Positions 5,978 to 15,136 are shown, numbered from the stretch's first letter. The stretch is 45,139 bases of DNA from Eubacteriales bacterium (GCA_030524125.1 JAUNHB010000012.1:1-45139), one strand, 5' to 3'. Notes: generated by a model not told the origin, from the letters alone. Numbers and translations are program-made.

Positions 5978-8398
5978 ATGAATACATCGTTATCATGGAT
6001 CAAAGCATATGTGCCGGAGCTTGACGTGACGGCGCAGGAATTTACTGACGCCATGACGCTGTCGGGCTCCAAGGTGGAAGGATTTACCGAGACGGACGCG
6101 GATCTGGAGCGGATCCTCATCGGCCAGATCAAAAAGATCGAGCGCCATCCCGACGCGGACAAGCTGATCGTCTGCCAGGTGGACGTAGGAGAAGGCGAGC
6201 CGGTGCAGATCGTGACGGGCGCGCCCAACGTGAAGGAGGGCGATAAGGTTCCGGTCGTGCTGGACGGAGGACGCGTAGCCGGAGGCCATGACGGAAAGAT
6301 GACGCCGGGCGGCATCCGGATCAAAAAGGGAAAGCTCCGCGGCGTCGAGTCCAACGGCATGATGTGCTCCATCGAGGAGTTGGGTTCCAGCCGGGAGATG
6401 TATCCGGAAGCGCCGGAGTACGGGATCTACATCTTTCCGGAGACCGCGCAGGTGGGAGCGGACGCCGTTGAGGCGCTGGGACTGCACGACGTGGTGTTCG
6501 AGTTCGAGATCACGTCCAACCGCGTGGACTGTTACAGCACGCTGGGCCTTGCCAGAGAGGCGGCGGCCACGTTCCGGAAAAAATTCCTGCCGCCCGAGGT
6601 GCAGGTGAAGGGCTGCGGAGGAGACGTGAACGACTATATCAAGGTGGAGGTTCAGGACGCCGACCTGTGTCCGCGGTACTGCGCCCGCATCGTGAAGAAC
6701 ATCCGTCTGGCTCCGTCGCCGGAGTGGATGCAGAGACGGCTGGCCTCCGTGGGGATCCGCCCCATCAACAACGTGGTGGATATTACCAACTACGTGATGG
6801 AGGAATACGGTCAGCCCATGCACGCCTATGATCTGGACACGATCGCCGGCAGCAGGATCATCGTCCGCCGCGCGGAAAAGGATGAAAAATTCGTGACGCT
6901 GGACGGACAGGAGCGGACGCTGGACGATTCGGTCCTGATGATCTGCGACGGCGAGAAGGCCGTCGGCATGGCCGGTATCATGGGAGGAGAGAACTCCATG
7001 ATCACCGACGACGTGAAGACCATGCTGTTCGAGGCGGCCTGCTTCGACGGCACGAACATCCGCCTGTCCAGCAAACGCGTGGGACTTCGCACCGAGGCTT
7101 CCGGAAAATTCGAGAAGGGTCTGGATCCCAACAACGCGCAGGCGGCCATCGACCGGGCCTGCCAGCTGATCGAGGAGCTGGACGCGGGAGACGTGGTGAA
7201 CGGGACCGTGGACGTATATCCGAAAAAGAAGGAGCCGGTGCGGATCCCGTTCGAGCCGGACCGGATCAACGCGATCCTCGGAACGGAGCTTGACAGGGAG
7301 CAGATGCTGGCGTACTTTGCGCCCCTCGGCCTTGCGTACGACGAGGCGGCGGGAGAGATCATCGCGCCGACCTTCCGTCAGGACCTGTTCCGCACGGCGG
7401 ATCTGGCCGAGGAGGTGGCCCGTTTCTACGGCTACGACAACATCCCGACCACGCTGCCCAGAGGAGAGGCGACCACCGGCAAGCTGCCGTTCTACCTTCG
7501 CGTGGAGGCGGTGGCGAGAGACATCGCGGAGTTCTGCGGCTTCTCGCAGGGGATGACGTACAGCTTTGAGAGTCCCAGAGTATTCGACAAGCTTCTCCTC
7601 CCCGCGGACGCGCCGGAGCGCAGGGCCATCGTGATCTCCAATCCGCTGGGAGAGGATTTCTCGATCATGAGGACCGTCTCCCTGAACGGAATGCTGACCT
7701 CGCTGGCGACCAACTACAATCGAAGAAATAAAAATGTGCGTCTCTACGAGCTTGGAAATATTTACCTTCCCAAGAGCCTGCCGCTCACGGAGCTCCCGGA
7801 CGAACGGATGCAGCTGACGCTCGGCATGTACGGGGACGGGGATTTCTTCACGATGAAGGGCGTCGTGGAGGAGCTTCTGGACAAGATCGGCATGCACGAG
7901 AAGGAGACCTACGACCCGGCGGCGGGCAAGCCTTTCCTGCACCCCGGCCGTCAGGCGAACATCGTCTACGGCGGAACTGTGATCGGCTACATGGGAGAGG
8001 TGCATCCCACGGTGGCGAATACCTACGGCATCGGCGAGCGCGTGTACGTGGCGGTGCTGGATATGCCGTCCATCGTGGAGAAAGCCACCTTCGACCGGAA
8101 ATATGTGGGCGTGGCCAGATTCCCGGCCGTGACCAGAGACATTTCCATGGTCGTGCCCAAGAGCGTGCTTGTGGGTCAGATCGAGGAGGTCATCGCCGTG
8201 CGCGGAGGCAGGATCCTTGAGAACTATGAGCTGTTCGACATCTACGAGGGCGCGCAGATCAAGGCAGGCTTCAAGTCGGTGGCCTACTCTCTGGTCTTCC
8301 GGGCGGCCGACCGGACTCTGACGGAGGCTGAGATCACGGAGGCCATGAAGAAGATCCTGAACGGCCTCGAGGCTCTGGGCGCAGAGCTTCGGCAGTAA
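5978..8398 (+). CDS. pheT: Phenylalanyl-tRNA synthetase beta subunit
   Basis: 806 residues, full length. The order fits the family: N-terminal domain, EMAP/OB-fold tRNA-binding domain (residues about 40-150, with KIERHPDADKLIVCQVDVGEG), B3/B4 editing domain (about 210-385, with RPINNVVDITNYVMEEYGQPMHAYD), B5 domain, the catalytic-like core, and the C-terminal FDX-ACB domain (RFPAVTRDISMVVP). Its ribosome binding site AAGGAGG overlaps the pheS stop codon. The stop TAA shares its last A with the ATG of the next gene, which indicates translational coupling. Confidence 0.98.
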   Translation: MNTSLSWIKAYVPELDVTAQEFTDAMTLSGSKVEGFTETDADLERILIGQIKKIERHPDADKLIVCQVDVGEGEPVQIVTGAPNVKEGDKVPVVLDGGRVAGGHDGKMTPGGIRIKKGKLRGVESNGMMCSIEELGSSREMYPEAPEYGIYIFPETAQVGADAVEALGLHDVVFEFEITSNRVDCYSTLGLAREAAATFRKKFLPPEVQVKGCGGDVNDYIKVEVQDADLCPRYCARIVKNIRLAPSPEWMQRRLASVGIRPINNVVDITNYVMEEYGQPMHAYDLDTIAGSRIIVRRAEKDEKFVTLDGQERTLDDSVLMICDGEKAVGMAGIMGGENSMITDDVKTMLFEAACFDGTNIRLSSKRVGLRTEASGKFEKGLDPNNAQAAIDRACQLIEELDAGDVVNGTVDVYPKKKEPVRIPFEPDRINAILGTELDREQMLAYFAPLGLAYDEAAGEIIAPTFRQDLFRTADLAEEVARFYGYDNIPTTLPRGEATTGKLPFYLRVEAVARDIAEFCGFSQGMTYSFESPRVFDKLLLPADAPERRAIVISNPLGEDFSIMRTVSLNGMLTSLATNYNRRNKNVRLYELGNIYLPKSLPLTELPDERMQLTLGMYGDGDFFTMKGVVEELLDKIGMHEKETYDPAAGKPFLHPGRQANIVYGGTVIGYMGEVHPTVANTYGIGERVYVAVLDMPSIVEKATFDRKYVGVARFPAVTRDISMVVPKSVLVGQIEEVIAVRGGRILENYELFDIYEGAQIKAGFKSVAYSLVFRAADRTLTEAEITEAMKKILNGLEALGAELRQ

Positions 8399-10071
8399 TG
8401 GAGCGGAGGAGAACGGTGCGGATGCTGACGATTTTGGCGGCATCCGCTGTTCTGCTGTCCGGGATGCTGTACTGGAGGCGGGAGGCCGTGCGGCTGGAGG
8501 CTTCCGACGACGTCCTTGTATCGCAGGAGGACTCCTTCTGCGGCGGAGATCTGAAGCTGGAGCTTGACACGGAAGGCGGCTATCCGATCTATTACACGAC
8601 GGACGGCAGCGTCCCTACGCTTGAGAGCGCGCAGTACGCGGAGCCTTTGGTCTACGAGGCGTCCGGGCAGGTGCAGAGCATGGTTCTGCGGGCCTGCGCC
8701 TTCGATCCGGGAACCGGAGAGTGGGGGGAGCTGTTCACGCGGACTTATTTTTATGCCGAGAGCGAGGAGATCCTGAAGGAGCGGTACAGCACCTACATCG
8801 TCTGCGTTACAAGCGATCCCTATAATCTGTACGACTATGAAAACGGGATCCTGACCGAAGGAAAGATCCGCGACGAGTATATCGCCAGCGAGGAGTACGA
8901 TCCGCAGCTCCAGACCCAGCCGGCCAATTTCACGCAGAAGGGGCGGGAGTGGGAGCGGGAAGCCCACATCGAGATCCTGACGGCGGACGGACAGCGGGTG
9001 ATCGATCAGGACGCGGGGATCCGCGTCTTCGGACACGCCAGCAGACAGTCCTACCGGAAATCTTTAAAGCTTTACGCCAGAGAAGAGTACGGCGCGGCGC
9101 AGTTTGACTATGCGCTCTTCCCGGACAACGTAGGCGGGGCCACGGGCAGCGTGCAGCAGGCCTACGAGCGTCTGGTGATCCGCAACAACGGCACCGACAG
9201 AGCGGTGACGCTCTTCCGGGAGGAGCTGTTTCAGACGCTGTGCGGACAGATCGAGGGGATCGACTCAAAATCCGTGGCTCCGGCGGCCGTGTATTTAAAC
9301 GGAGAGTACTACAATGCTGAGTGGATCCAAGAGGTGTACGACGACCTTTATATGGAAGAGAATTACGGCGTGTCGGGATCCGGCTACTATGAGATCGTCA
9401 CCGTCTGGGACGATGAGGAGGAGGCGGACTTAAGCCGGGAGGAGCAAAGAGCCCTTGCGGACTACGACGCGCTTACGGACTACGCGGAGCGGGACCTGAC
9501 CGACGACGCGGTGTTCGGAGAATTCTGCTCGCTGGTGGATGTGGAAAATATGCTCCAGTATTTCGCCATCGAGACGTACATCGCCAACTGGGACTGGCCC
9601 CAGAACAACATCAAGCTCTACCGGTACTATTCGCCCGGAGAGGTCTACGGGGAGGACCGGCAGGACGGCAGGTGGCGCTATCTCTACTACGACATGGAGG
9701 CGGGCTTCAACCTGTACAACGCGCCGGAGGACGAGTGGCGCAGCATTCAGGACGTACTGGACGGAAACCGTCTCTTTGCGGCGGTCATGGAGCGGAAGGA
9801 TATGCAGGAGCGGTTCGCGTGGTATATGGAGCAGTGCATCAGCGACTATTTTACCGAGGAGAAGGTCCGAAGCGCCGTGGAGGAGCTGAAGGCCGCCCGG
9901 GATCAGGAGCTGCAGGCGAACATCGACTACAAGAAAAGCCAGGATGAGACTTACTCCCTGTCCATGGAGTCCATCGAGGAAAATATTGACGTGATCTATG
10001 ATTTTGTGCAGAAGCGCCCGGATATGATCCGGAGGCAGTTTGAGGAGTTGTACGGGATCACGCTGGAATAG
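8398..10071 (+). CDS. CotH-kinase-family protein with chitobiase-like domain
   Basis: 557 residues. Residues about 8-22 are a hydrophobic signal or anchor segment, so the protein is probably exported or membrane-bound. Residues about 45-120 resemble a chitobiase/beta-hexosaminidase C-terminal-type domain (YPIYYTTDGSVPT). The rest matches the CotH kinase domain: FGHASRQSYRKSLKLYARE, VYLNGEYYNAEWIQEVYDD, TYIANWDWPQNNIKLYRY with D399, and WRYLYYDMEAGF with D432 in the metal-binding position. B. subtilis CotH is an atypical protein kinase that phosphorylates spore coat proteins; many clostridial relatives are extracellular and of unknown target. Overlap with pheT by one base and the 9-base gap to queA put it in the pheST-queA transcript, an unexpected partner for tRNA genes. 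Confidence 0.85.
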   Translation: MERRRTVRMLTILAASAVLLSGMLYWRREAVRLEASDDVLVSQEDSFCGGDLKLELDTEGGYPIYYTTDGSVPTLESAQYAEPLVYEASGQVQSMVLRACAFDPGTGEWGELFTRTYFYAESEEILKERYSTYIVCVTSDPYNLYDYENGILTEGKIRDEYIASEEYDPQLQTQPANFTQKGREWEREAHIEILTADGQRVIDQDAGIRVFGHASRQSYRKSLKLYAREEYGAAQFDYALFPDNVGGATGSVQQAYERLVIRNNGTDRAVTLFREELFQTLCGQIEGIDSKSVAPAAVYLNGEYYNAEWIQEVYDDLYMEENYGVSGSGYYEIVTVWDDEEEADLSREEQRALADYDALTDYAERDLTDDAVFGEFCSLVDVENMLQYFAIETYIANWDWPQNNIKLYRYYSPGEVYGEDRQDGRWRYLYYDMEAGFNLYNAPEDEWRSIQDVLDGNRLFAAVMERKDMQERFAWYMEQCISDYFTEEKVRSAVEELKAARDQELQANIDYKKSQDETYSLSMESIEENIDVIYDFVQKRPDMIRRQFEELYGITLE

Positions 10072-10080
10072 AGGAAACAT

Positions 10081-11106
10081 ATGAATTTACATGATTTTTA
10101 TTACGATCTGCCCGAGGAGCTGATCGCGCAGGATCCGCTGGAGGACCGCGCGGGCTCGCGTCTGCTGGTGCTGGACCGGCAGACCGGGAAAAACGAGCAC
10201 CATGTGTTCCGGGAGATCATCGATTATCTGCATCCGGGGGACTGCCTCGTGGTCAACGACACGAAGGTCATTCCGGCCCGGCTCATCGGCAGCAAGGAGG
10301 ACACCGGGGCGAAGATCGAGGTGCTCCTTTTGAAGCGCACGTCCGATCAGACGTGGGAGACGCTGGTAAAGCCCGGTAAAAAGGCGAAGCCCGGAGCGGT
10401 CATAAGCTTCGGGGACGGTCTTTTGAAGGGGGAGGTGCTCAGCGTAGCGGAGGACGGCAACCGGATGATCCGGTTTGTCTACGACGGGATCTTTGAGGAG
10501 ATCTTAGACCGGCTGGGACAGATGCCATTGCCCCCCTATATCACGCACCAGCTCAAGGACAAAAACCGTTATCAGACCGTCTATGCGAAGCACGACGGCT
10601 CCGCAGCGGCGCCCACGGCGGGGCTTCATTTCACGCCGGAGCTTCTGGACGCGATCCGGAAAAAGGGCGTGAAGATCGCCCATGTGACGCTTCATGTGGG
10701 GCTTGGCACGTTTCGGCCTGTGAAGGTGGAAAATATTTTAGATCACCACATGCATTCGGAATTTTATGTGGTGGAGGAGGAGCAGGCGCGTCTCATCAAC
10801 GACACGAAGGCGGCCGGCGGCCGGATCGTCGCGGTGGGAACCACGAGCTGCAGGACGCTGGAGTCCGCGACGGGCGAGGACGGCGTCCTGAGAGCGGGAA
10901 GCGGATGGACCGACATTTTCATCTATCCGGGCTATCGTTTCCGTATGATCGACAGCCTCGTCACCAACTTCCACCTGCCGGAATCCACGCTTATGATGCT
11001 GGTCTCCGCCTTTGCGGGGAGAGACCGGATCATGGAGGCTTACGCGGAAGCGGTGAGAGAGCGCTATCGGTTCTTTTCGTTTGGGGATGCGATGCTGATC
11101 CTCTGA
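10081..11106 (+). CDS. queA: tRNA queuosine biosynthesis protein QueA
   Basis: 341 residues, full length. QueA transfers and isomerises the ribosyl group of S-adenosylmethionine onto preQ1-modified tRNA, giving epoxyqueuosine at the wobble base. Family segments seen are the N-terminal [70 protein letters not shown]-type [13 protein letters not shown], and the C-terminal [19 protein letters not shown]. The start ATG 10081 is preceded by GAGGAA. It converges on udk; the two coding ends are 8 bases apart. Confidence 0.97.
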   Translation: MNLHDFYYDLPEELIAQDPLEDRAGSRLLVLDRQTGKNEHHVFREIIDYLHPGDCLVVNDTKVIPARLIGSKEDTGAKIEVLLLKRTSDQTWETLVKPGKKAKPGAVISFGDGLLKGEVLSVAEDGNRMIRFVYDGIFEEILDRLGQMPLPPYITHQLKDKNRYQTVYAKHDGSAAAPTAGLHFTPELLDAIRKKGVKIAHVTLHVGLGTFRPVKVENILDHHMHSEFYVVEEEQARLINDTKAAGGRIVAVGTTSCRTLESATGEDGVLRAGSGWTDIFIYPGYRFRMIDSLVTNFHLPESTLMMLVSAFAGRDRIMEAYAEAVRERYRFFSFGDAMLIL

Positions 11107-11126
11107 GAGGAGGGTCAGCCCTCCTC
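11107..11126. terminator. Possible bidirectional hairpin between queA and udk
   Basis: GAGGAGGG (11107-11114) and CCCTCCTC (11119-11126) form a perfect 8-bp stem with a TCAG loop. The udk stop codon falls in the loop region. There is no T-tract on either side, so terminator function is uncertain. Confidence 0.45.
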
Positions 11127-11729
11127 CAGCATCAGCTGGATCTTTGACTTTACTACGTCGAAGGCCACGTCGTTCATGCCGCTGTTGATGACCACGTCGG
11201 CCATGGCGCGGGTGGGCTCCACGTAGAGATAATGCATAGGTTTGACGGTGGTCAGATACTGATCCACGATATTGTCAAGGTCCCGTCCGCGCTCCTTGAC
11301 GTCGCGGACGATACGGCGCAGGATGCGCTCGTCGGCGTCGGCCTCCACGTAGATCTTGATGTCGATCATGTCGCGGAGCCGCGGGTCGGCCAGCAGAAGG
11401 ATGCCCTCCGCCAGAATGATCCGCTTCGGATCGATGTGCAGCGTCTGATCGGAACGGTTGTGGAGGCTGTAGTCGTAGACCGGACAGTCCACCGCCTGAC
11501 CGCTCTTCAGCATTTCCAGATGGCGGATCATCAGATCGGTCTCCAGCGACGCGGGGTGGTCATAGTTGACCTTTTTGCGCTTCTCGAAGGGGACTTCGTC
11601 CTGCCTGCGGTAGTAATTGTCGTGATAAATGACCGCCACGTCGTCCCGGAACGCTTCTTTTAACCGGTTGGTGAAGGTGGATTTTCCGGAGCCTGTGCCT
11701 CCGGCGATGCCTATGATCATAACACTCAT
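11115..11729 (-). CDS. udk: Uridine kinase
   Basis: 204 residues, usual length. Phosphorylates uridine and cytidine to UMP and CMP in pyrimidine salvage. Walker A GGTGSGKS is at residues 10-17, followed by IYHDNYYRRQDEVPFEKRKKVNYDHPASLETDL, the family's substrate-binding region, VIDCPVYDYS-like VDCPVYDYSLHNR, EGILLLADPRLRDMIDIKIYVEADADERILRRIVRD and the C-terminal TRAMADVVI. The start is set by AAAGGAGA eight bases upstream. It lies opposite to queA and is transcribed alone; a short AT-rich gap separates it from the XRE gene on the same strand. Confidence 0.95.
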   Translation of the reverse strand: MSVMIIGIAGGTGSGKSTFTNRLKEAFRDDVAVIYHDNYYRRQDEVPFEKRKKVNYDHPASLETDLMIRHLEMLKSGQAVDCPVYDYSLHNRSDQTLHIDPKRIILAEGILLLADPRLRDMIDIKIYVEADADERILRRIVRDVKERGRDLDNIVDQYLTTVKPMHYLYVEPTRAMADVVINSGMNDVAFDVVKSKIQLMLEEG

Positions 11730-11838
11730 GAACTGTCTCCTTTGTAATTCGTCTCTGATATATTAAAAAACATTTTACACTGTTTTCACTCAGATTTCCA
11801 CACAAATATACAAGAAAGACAAGGATCCTTAAGCGCTT

Positions 11839-12123
11839 TCAGACGCGCTTCATGGCGCTGATCAGCGACATGACGGCGTCCGCCTCCTGAGAGGTCAGTC
11901 CGGACAGGTCGATATGGGATTCCTGCTCCAGTCCCAGCAGGTAGTCCGTGGTCACATGGTAGATGCGGGCGATCTGGATCAGCACCTCATAGGAAGGCAT
12001 CCGAAGTCCGGTCTCGTAAGCGCTGACCACCGATTTGGTCACGCCCAGCTGTCTGGCCAAGTGCTCCTGAGTCATATGATTCTGAAGGCGCAGCGCGCGC
12101 AGCCGTGTTCCGAAATTTGCCAT
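11839..12123 (-). CDS. XRE-family helix-turn-helix regulator
   Basis: 94 residues, made almost wholly of one Cro/CI-type helix-turn-helix domain (residues about 5-60, with TQEHLARQLGVTKSVVSAYETG as helices 2-3) followed by YHVTTDYLLGLE, typical of SinR/XRE regulators. The short C-terminal helix (LTSQEADAVMSLISAMKRV) may dimerise. The ribosome binding site AAAGGAG sits just before the start. Its own promoter is probably in the AT-rich divergent region 12124-12240, where a minus-strand TATAAT can be read. Target genes are unknown; autoregulation or control of the divergent HPr-like gene is possible. Confidence 0.88.
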   Translation of the reverse strand: MANFGTRLRALRLQNHMTQEHLARQLGVTKSVVSAYETGLRMPSYEVLIQIARIYHVTTDYLLGLEQESHIDLSGLTSQEADAVMSLISAMKRV

Positions 12124-12195
12124 AATACTCCTTTTTCCTCTGAAAAAACATTGGATAAATATAAGATTACATTACTCATATTATAATAAAGCGGG

Positions 12196-12218
12196 AAAAT
12201 TGTACAGCCAAAATTGTA
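12196..12218. promoter_or_regulatory. Direct repeat, possible operator between divergent genes
   Basis: AAAATTGTA occurs at 12196-12204 and again at 12210-12218, spaced 14 bases start to start, in the region between the XRE gene and the divergent HPr-like gene. Binding by the XRE protein is only a guess. Confidence 0.3.
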
Positions 12219-12247
12219 AAAAATCCGTTCAGAACCGGAAGAATCAT

Positions 12248-12276
12248 TTGACATTGGAGAAAAAATGAGACATAAT
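12248..12276 (+). promoter_or_regulatory. Promoter of the HPr-like gene
   Basis: TTGACA (12248-12253) and CATAAT (12271-12276) with a 17-base spacer, a near-consensus sigma-A promoter. The predicted leader is about 70 bases. Confidence 0.75.
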
Positions 12277-12351
12277 AGACAAAGTTTGATCAAAAACGGC
12301 AGGAATCATCATTTCTGCAGAAAAGGATCATCGGGAAAGGAGTTGTTTTCC

Positions 12352-12579
12352 ATGACGGAGATACAGATCAAGCTTCCGCCGGACAGCGTGAGCGCGTTTG
12401 TCAAGAGGACGCAGAACTGCGACTTCAATATCGACATTGCGTACGATCACACGGAGATCGACGGGAAGTCTTTGCTTGGGATTCTGAGTCTGGACCTGAA
12501 TCGGGTTCTGAACGTGAGAATGGACGGCAGCGATCAGGAGCTGGAAGGCTTTTTGCAGCAGTTGTCCGTCACAAACTGA
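12352..12579 (+). CDS. Small HPr-like protein lacking the phosphocarrier histidine
   Basis: 75 residues. The second half resembles HPr of the phosphotransferase system: DGKSLLGILSLDLNRVLNVRMDG aligns with the KS-x-x-G-x-x-SL region and S40 corresponds to the regulatory Ser46. The active-site stretch around His15 (normally GLHARPA) is replaced by LPPDSVSAF, with no histidine, so it cannot carry phosphate as HPr does. B. subtilis Crh is a precedent for an HPr relative without His15 that keeps Ser46 and acts in catabolite repression. ATG 12352 is chosen over the upstream in-frame start at 12265 because AAAGGAG lies nine bases before it. It is a single-gene transcript with its own promoter and terminator. 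Any regulatory role is inference. Confidence 0.7.
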   Translation: MTEIQIKLPPDSVSAFVKRTQNCDFNIDIAYDHTEIDGKSLLGILSLDLNRVLNVRMDGSDQELEGFLQQLSVTN

Positions 12580-12596
12580 AAAGAAGAAAAGCGTCA

Positions 12597-12625
12597 GGCG
12601 GGTCATGGACCCGCCGTTTTGCTTT
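12597..12625 (+). terminator. Terminator of the HPr-like gene
   Basis: GGCGGGTC (12597-12604) pairs perfectly with GACCCGCC (12608-12615) around ATG, followed by GTTTTGCTTT. On the minus strand a T-rich tract also follows a few bases later, so it may serve aroA as well. Confidence 0.8.
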
Positions 12626-12694
12626 CTGCAGGCGACTGTTGAGTAGGCACAGCTTTGCGAATGGCGCGGGCTGAACGTCTGCCTTTTCGGCGGA

Positions 12695-13972
12695 TCAGCG
12701 GGCCAGCTTCCGAAGATCGTCGTAGAAGCCGGGATAGCTGATGCGCACGCAGTCTGCGTCGTGGATCGTGGTCTCTCCGTCCGCTCCCAGAGCGGTCACG
12801 GCGAAGGTCATGGCGATGCGGTGATCCAGCCTGCTGTCGATGTCCGCGCCGTGCAGGGGATGCCCGCCCTCAATGATCATGCCGTCGTCGGTGGCCTCGA
12901 TGTGCGCGCCCATGGCCCGCAGGTTGCGCACCATCACGTCGATGCGGTTGGACTCCTTGACCTTCAGCTCCTGCGCGTCCCGGATCACCGTGGTACCTTC
13001 GGCAAAGCAGGCCAGAGCGGCCACTACCGGGAGCTCGTCGATCAGCGTGGGGATGACGGAGCCGCCCACGGTCACGCCGTGAAGCGCGCTGTGGCGCACC
13101 AGCAGATCGGCGGTGGGCTCGCCGTTGCCGCGGTTTTGGTTCAGCAGCGTGATGTCGGCGCCCATGTCCCGGCACACGCAGAGAATGCCGTCCCGGGTGG
13201 GATTGACGCCCACGTCCCGGATCAGGATCTCGGAACCGGGAACGATGAGCGCGGCCGCGATAAAGTAGGCCGCGGAGGAAATGTCGCCGGGAACCCGGAT
13301 ATCCTGCGCCAGAAGCGGGCGTCCCGGCCTGACGGAGGCGGTGGTCCCGTGGGTGTTAATGTCCGCGCCGAAATGCTTCAGCATGATCTCCGTGTGGTTG
13401 CGGGAGAGGCATGGCTCCGTCACGGTGGTGACGCCGTCCGCGTAGAGCCCGGCCAGCAGGATGCAGGACTTGACCTGGGCGGAGGCCACGCCGGAGGAGT
13501 AGTCGATGCCGTGGAGTCCGGCCCCCTGAAGGATCAGCGGAGCGCAGCCGTCGCCGCGCTCGCTCTGGATGCGGGCGCCCATGAGCGTGAGCGGATCGAT
13601 GATCCGCTTCATGGGGCGGCTTTGGATGGACTCGTCTCCGGTCAGACGGCAGGAAAAAGGCTGCCCGGCCAGAATCCCGCAGATCAGCCGGGTGGTCGTG
13701 CCGCTGTTCCCCACGTCCAGCGTGGATGCGGGCGCGGAGAGCCCTGAGAGGCCCTGACCGTGGATCAGGATCTCCTCCGGGCTTTCGTCCACGCGGATAC
13801 CAAGCTTCCGGAAGCAGGCGATGGTGGACAGGCAGTCCGCTCCTCTCAGAAAATTGGTGACGCGGGTCGTCCCTTTCGCCAGCGCGCCGAACATGACGGA
13901 GCGGTGGGAGATGCTTTTGTCTCCCGGGACGGTGATCTCGCCCCGGAGAGCCGTTGCTCGTGTAAAGATCAT
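12695..13972 (-). CDS. aroA: 3-phosphoshikimate 1-carboxyvinyltransferase (EPSP synthase)
   Basis: 425 residues, full length. Joins shikimate 3-phosphate and phosphoenolpyruvate on the way to chorismate. Seen are the N-terminal GEITVPGDKSISHRSVMFGALAKG with the substrate lysine, the DVGNSGTTTRLICGILAG loop, SRPMKRIIDPL, SAQVKSCILLAGLYADG, DISSAAYFIAAA, LIDELPVVAALACFAEG, ELKVKESNRI and DHRIAMTFAVTALG. It starts 9 bases after the tyrA stop codon on the minus strand, and the likely ribosome binding site GAAAGG overlaps the tyrA end, so the two form an operon of aromatic amino acid synthesis. Confidence 0.97.
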   Translation of the reverse strand: MIFTRATALRGEITVPGDKSISHRSVMFGALAKGTTRVTNFLRGADCLSTIACFRKLGIRVDESPEEILIHGQGLSGLSAPASTLDVGNSGTTTRLICGILAGQPFSCRLTGDESIQSRPMKRIIDPLTLMGARIQSERGDGCAPLILQGAGLHGIDYSSGVASAQVKSCILLAGLYADGVTTVTEPCLSRNHTEIMLKHFGADINTHGTTASVRPGRPLLAQDIRVPGDISSAAYFIAAALIVPGSEILIRDVGVNPTRDGILCVCRDMGADITLLNQNRGNGEPTADLLVRHSALHGVTVGGSVIPTLIDELPVVAALACFAEGTTVIRDAQELKVKESNRIDVMVRNLRAMGAHIEATDDGMIIEGGHPLHGADIDSRLDHRIAMTFAVTALGADGETTIHDADCVRISYPGFYDDLRKLAR

Positions 13973-13981
13973 AGGATGCTT

Positions 13982-15070
13982 TTACCTTTCATAAATCACA
14001 TAGCGGTGTTTTCTCAGGATGTCGGCCGCCTTCGTCTTGGATTCCTCGTCGTAAAATTCTATGCGGAGCACGGCTTCGATGAATTCCCGGCTCTGGACGA
14101 TGCCGACATTTTTCAGGTTGATCTGATTGCTGGCGAGGATCGTGGCCAGCGTGGCGATCCCGCCGGCCTCGTCCACCATCTCGCAGTAGATCTCGAAGAT
14201 CCGCTCCAGCGGGCCGCTCCCTTTGACCGGGAGGCTGTTGCGGTAATCCCGCGAGGTCTCAAAGAGCGAGTGGATCGCGCCCGCCTCGGCCCGGTCGAGA
14301 TTCCCCCGGATGGCGATCAGGGAGTCGATGTAGTCGGACAGAATGGCCGAAATGTTTCCCCGGTTGGTCATGCAGATCTGCTCCCACATCTCGGGGGAGG
14401 AGGAGGCGATCCTCGTGATGTCCTTAAAGCCTCCTGCGGCGACCAGCCTCATGATGCCGTCCTGCGTGTCCTCGTTCCGGACCAGATTGACTAAGGAGGA
14501 GGCGATGATATGGGGCAGATGGCTGATCCCCGCGGTCACGTAGTCGTGCGTGCGGCAGTCGAGCACCAGAGGCAGCGCCTTTAAGCTGGCCACAAAGTCC
14601 CGGTAGCGCTCCACGGCTCCCTCCGGCGTCCGTCCGGTGGGCGTGATCACGTAGTAGGCGTTTTCGATGAGGATCCGTTTGGAGTTGGCGTAGCCGGTCT
14701 TCTCGGATCCGGCCATGGGATGCCCGCCGATGAAAAATTCCTCCATGCCCAGTTCCTCCACGCGGGCGTGGATGTCGCTCTTGGTGCTTCCCACGTCCGT
14801 GATGATGCAGCCGGGGCGCACGAAAGGCTTCAGCAGCCTTAAGTACTCGGCGTTGCTGGACACCGGGGCGCACAGAAAAGTATAGCTGCAGTCCGAAAAT
14901 TCCCCGTCAATCCCTTCGAGGATCCGGTCGACGACCCCGTCCGACACGGCCTGCTCCACGCTGGAGCGGGTCCGGGAAAAGGCGACGATCTCCGTATCCG
15001 GATAAAAATGACGGACTGCGCGGGCAATGGAGCCGCCGATCAGGCCCAGTCCGATAAAACCGATTTTCAT
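13982..15070 (-). CDS. tyrA: Prephenate dehydrogenase with C-terminal ACT domain
   Basis: 362 residues. Oxidatively decarboxylates prephenate to 4-hydroxyphenylpyruvate for tyrosine. The N-terminal Rossmann motif is GFIGLGLIGGSIARAV; DVGSTKSDI and GGHPMAGSEKTGY are the prephenate dehydrogenase signatures, and HLPHIIASSLVNLV follows. Residues about 290-362 form an ACT domain (GGIATLATILASNQINLKNVGI), which suggests feedback by an amino acid, as in Bacillus TyrA. I set the start at 15070, after AAAGGAGA, rather than the upstream in-frame start at 15187, which has no ribosome binding site and lies upstream of the promoter. It is co-transcribed with aroA. Confidence 0.96.
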   Translation of the reverse strand: MKIGFIGLGLIGGSIARAVRHFYPDTEIVAFSRTRSSVEQAVSDGVVDRILEGIDGEFSDCSYTFLCAPVSSNAEYLRLLKPFVRPGCIITDVGSTKSDIHARVEELGMEEFFIGGHPMAGSEKTGYANSKRILIENAYYVITPTGRTPEGAVERYRDFVASLKALPLVLDCRTHDYVTAGISHLPHIIASSLVNLVRNEDTQDGIMRLVAAGGFKDITRIASSSPEMWEQICMTNRGNISAILSDYIDSLIAIRGNLDRAEAGAIHSLFETSRDYRNSLPVKGSGPLERIFEIYCEMVDEAGGIATLATILASNQINLKNVGIVQSREFIEAVLRIEFYDEESKTKAADILRKHRYVIYER

Positions 15071-15136
15071 AGTCTGTCTCCTTTGGCACATGAGGCCGCG
15101 GGGGAGGACGTCTCCGCCCGCCGGCACAATGCCATA

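Noticed and set aside
5993-8443. 816-codon open frame on the minus strand
   Set aside because: It runs antisense to pheT, which has full family similarity. The protein is rich in His, Arg and Leu, as expected for a shadow frame of GC-rich coding DNA, and no family is recognisable.
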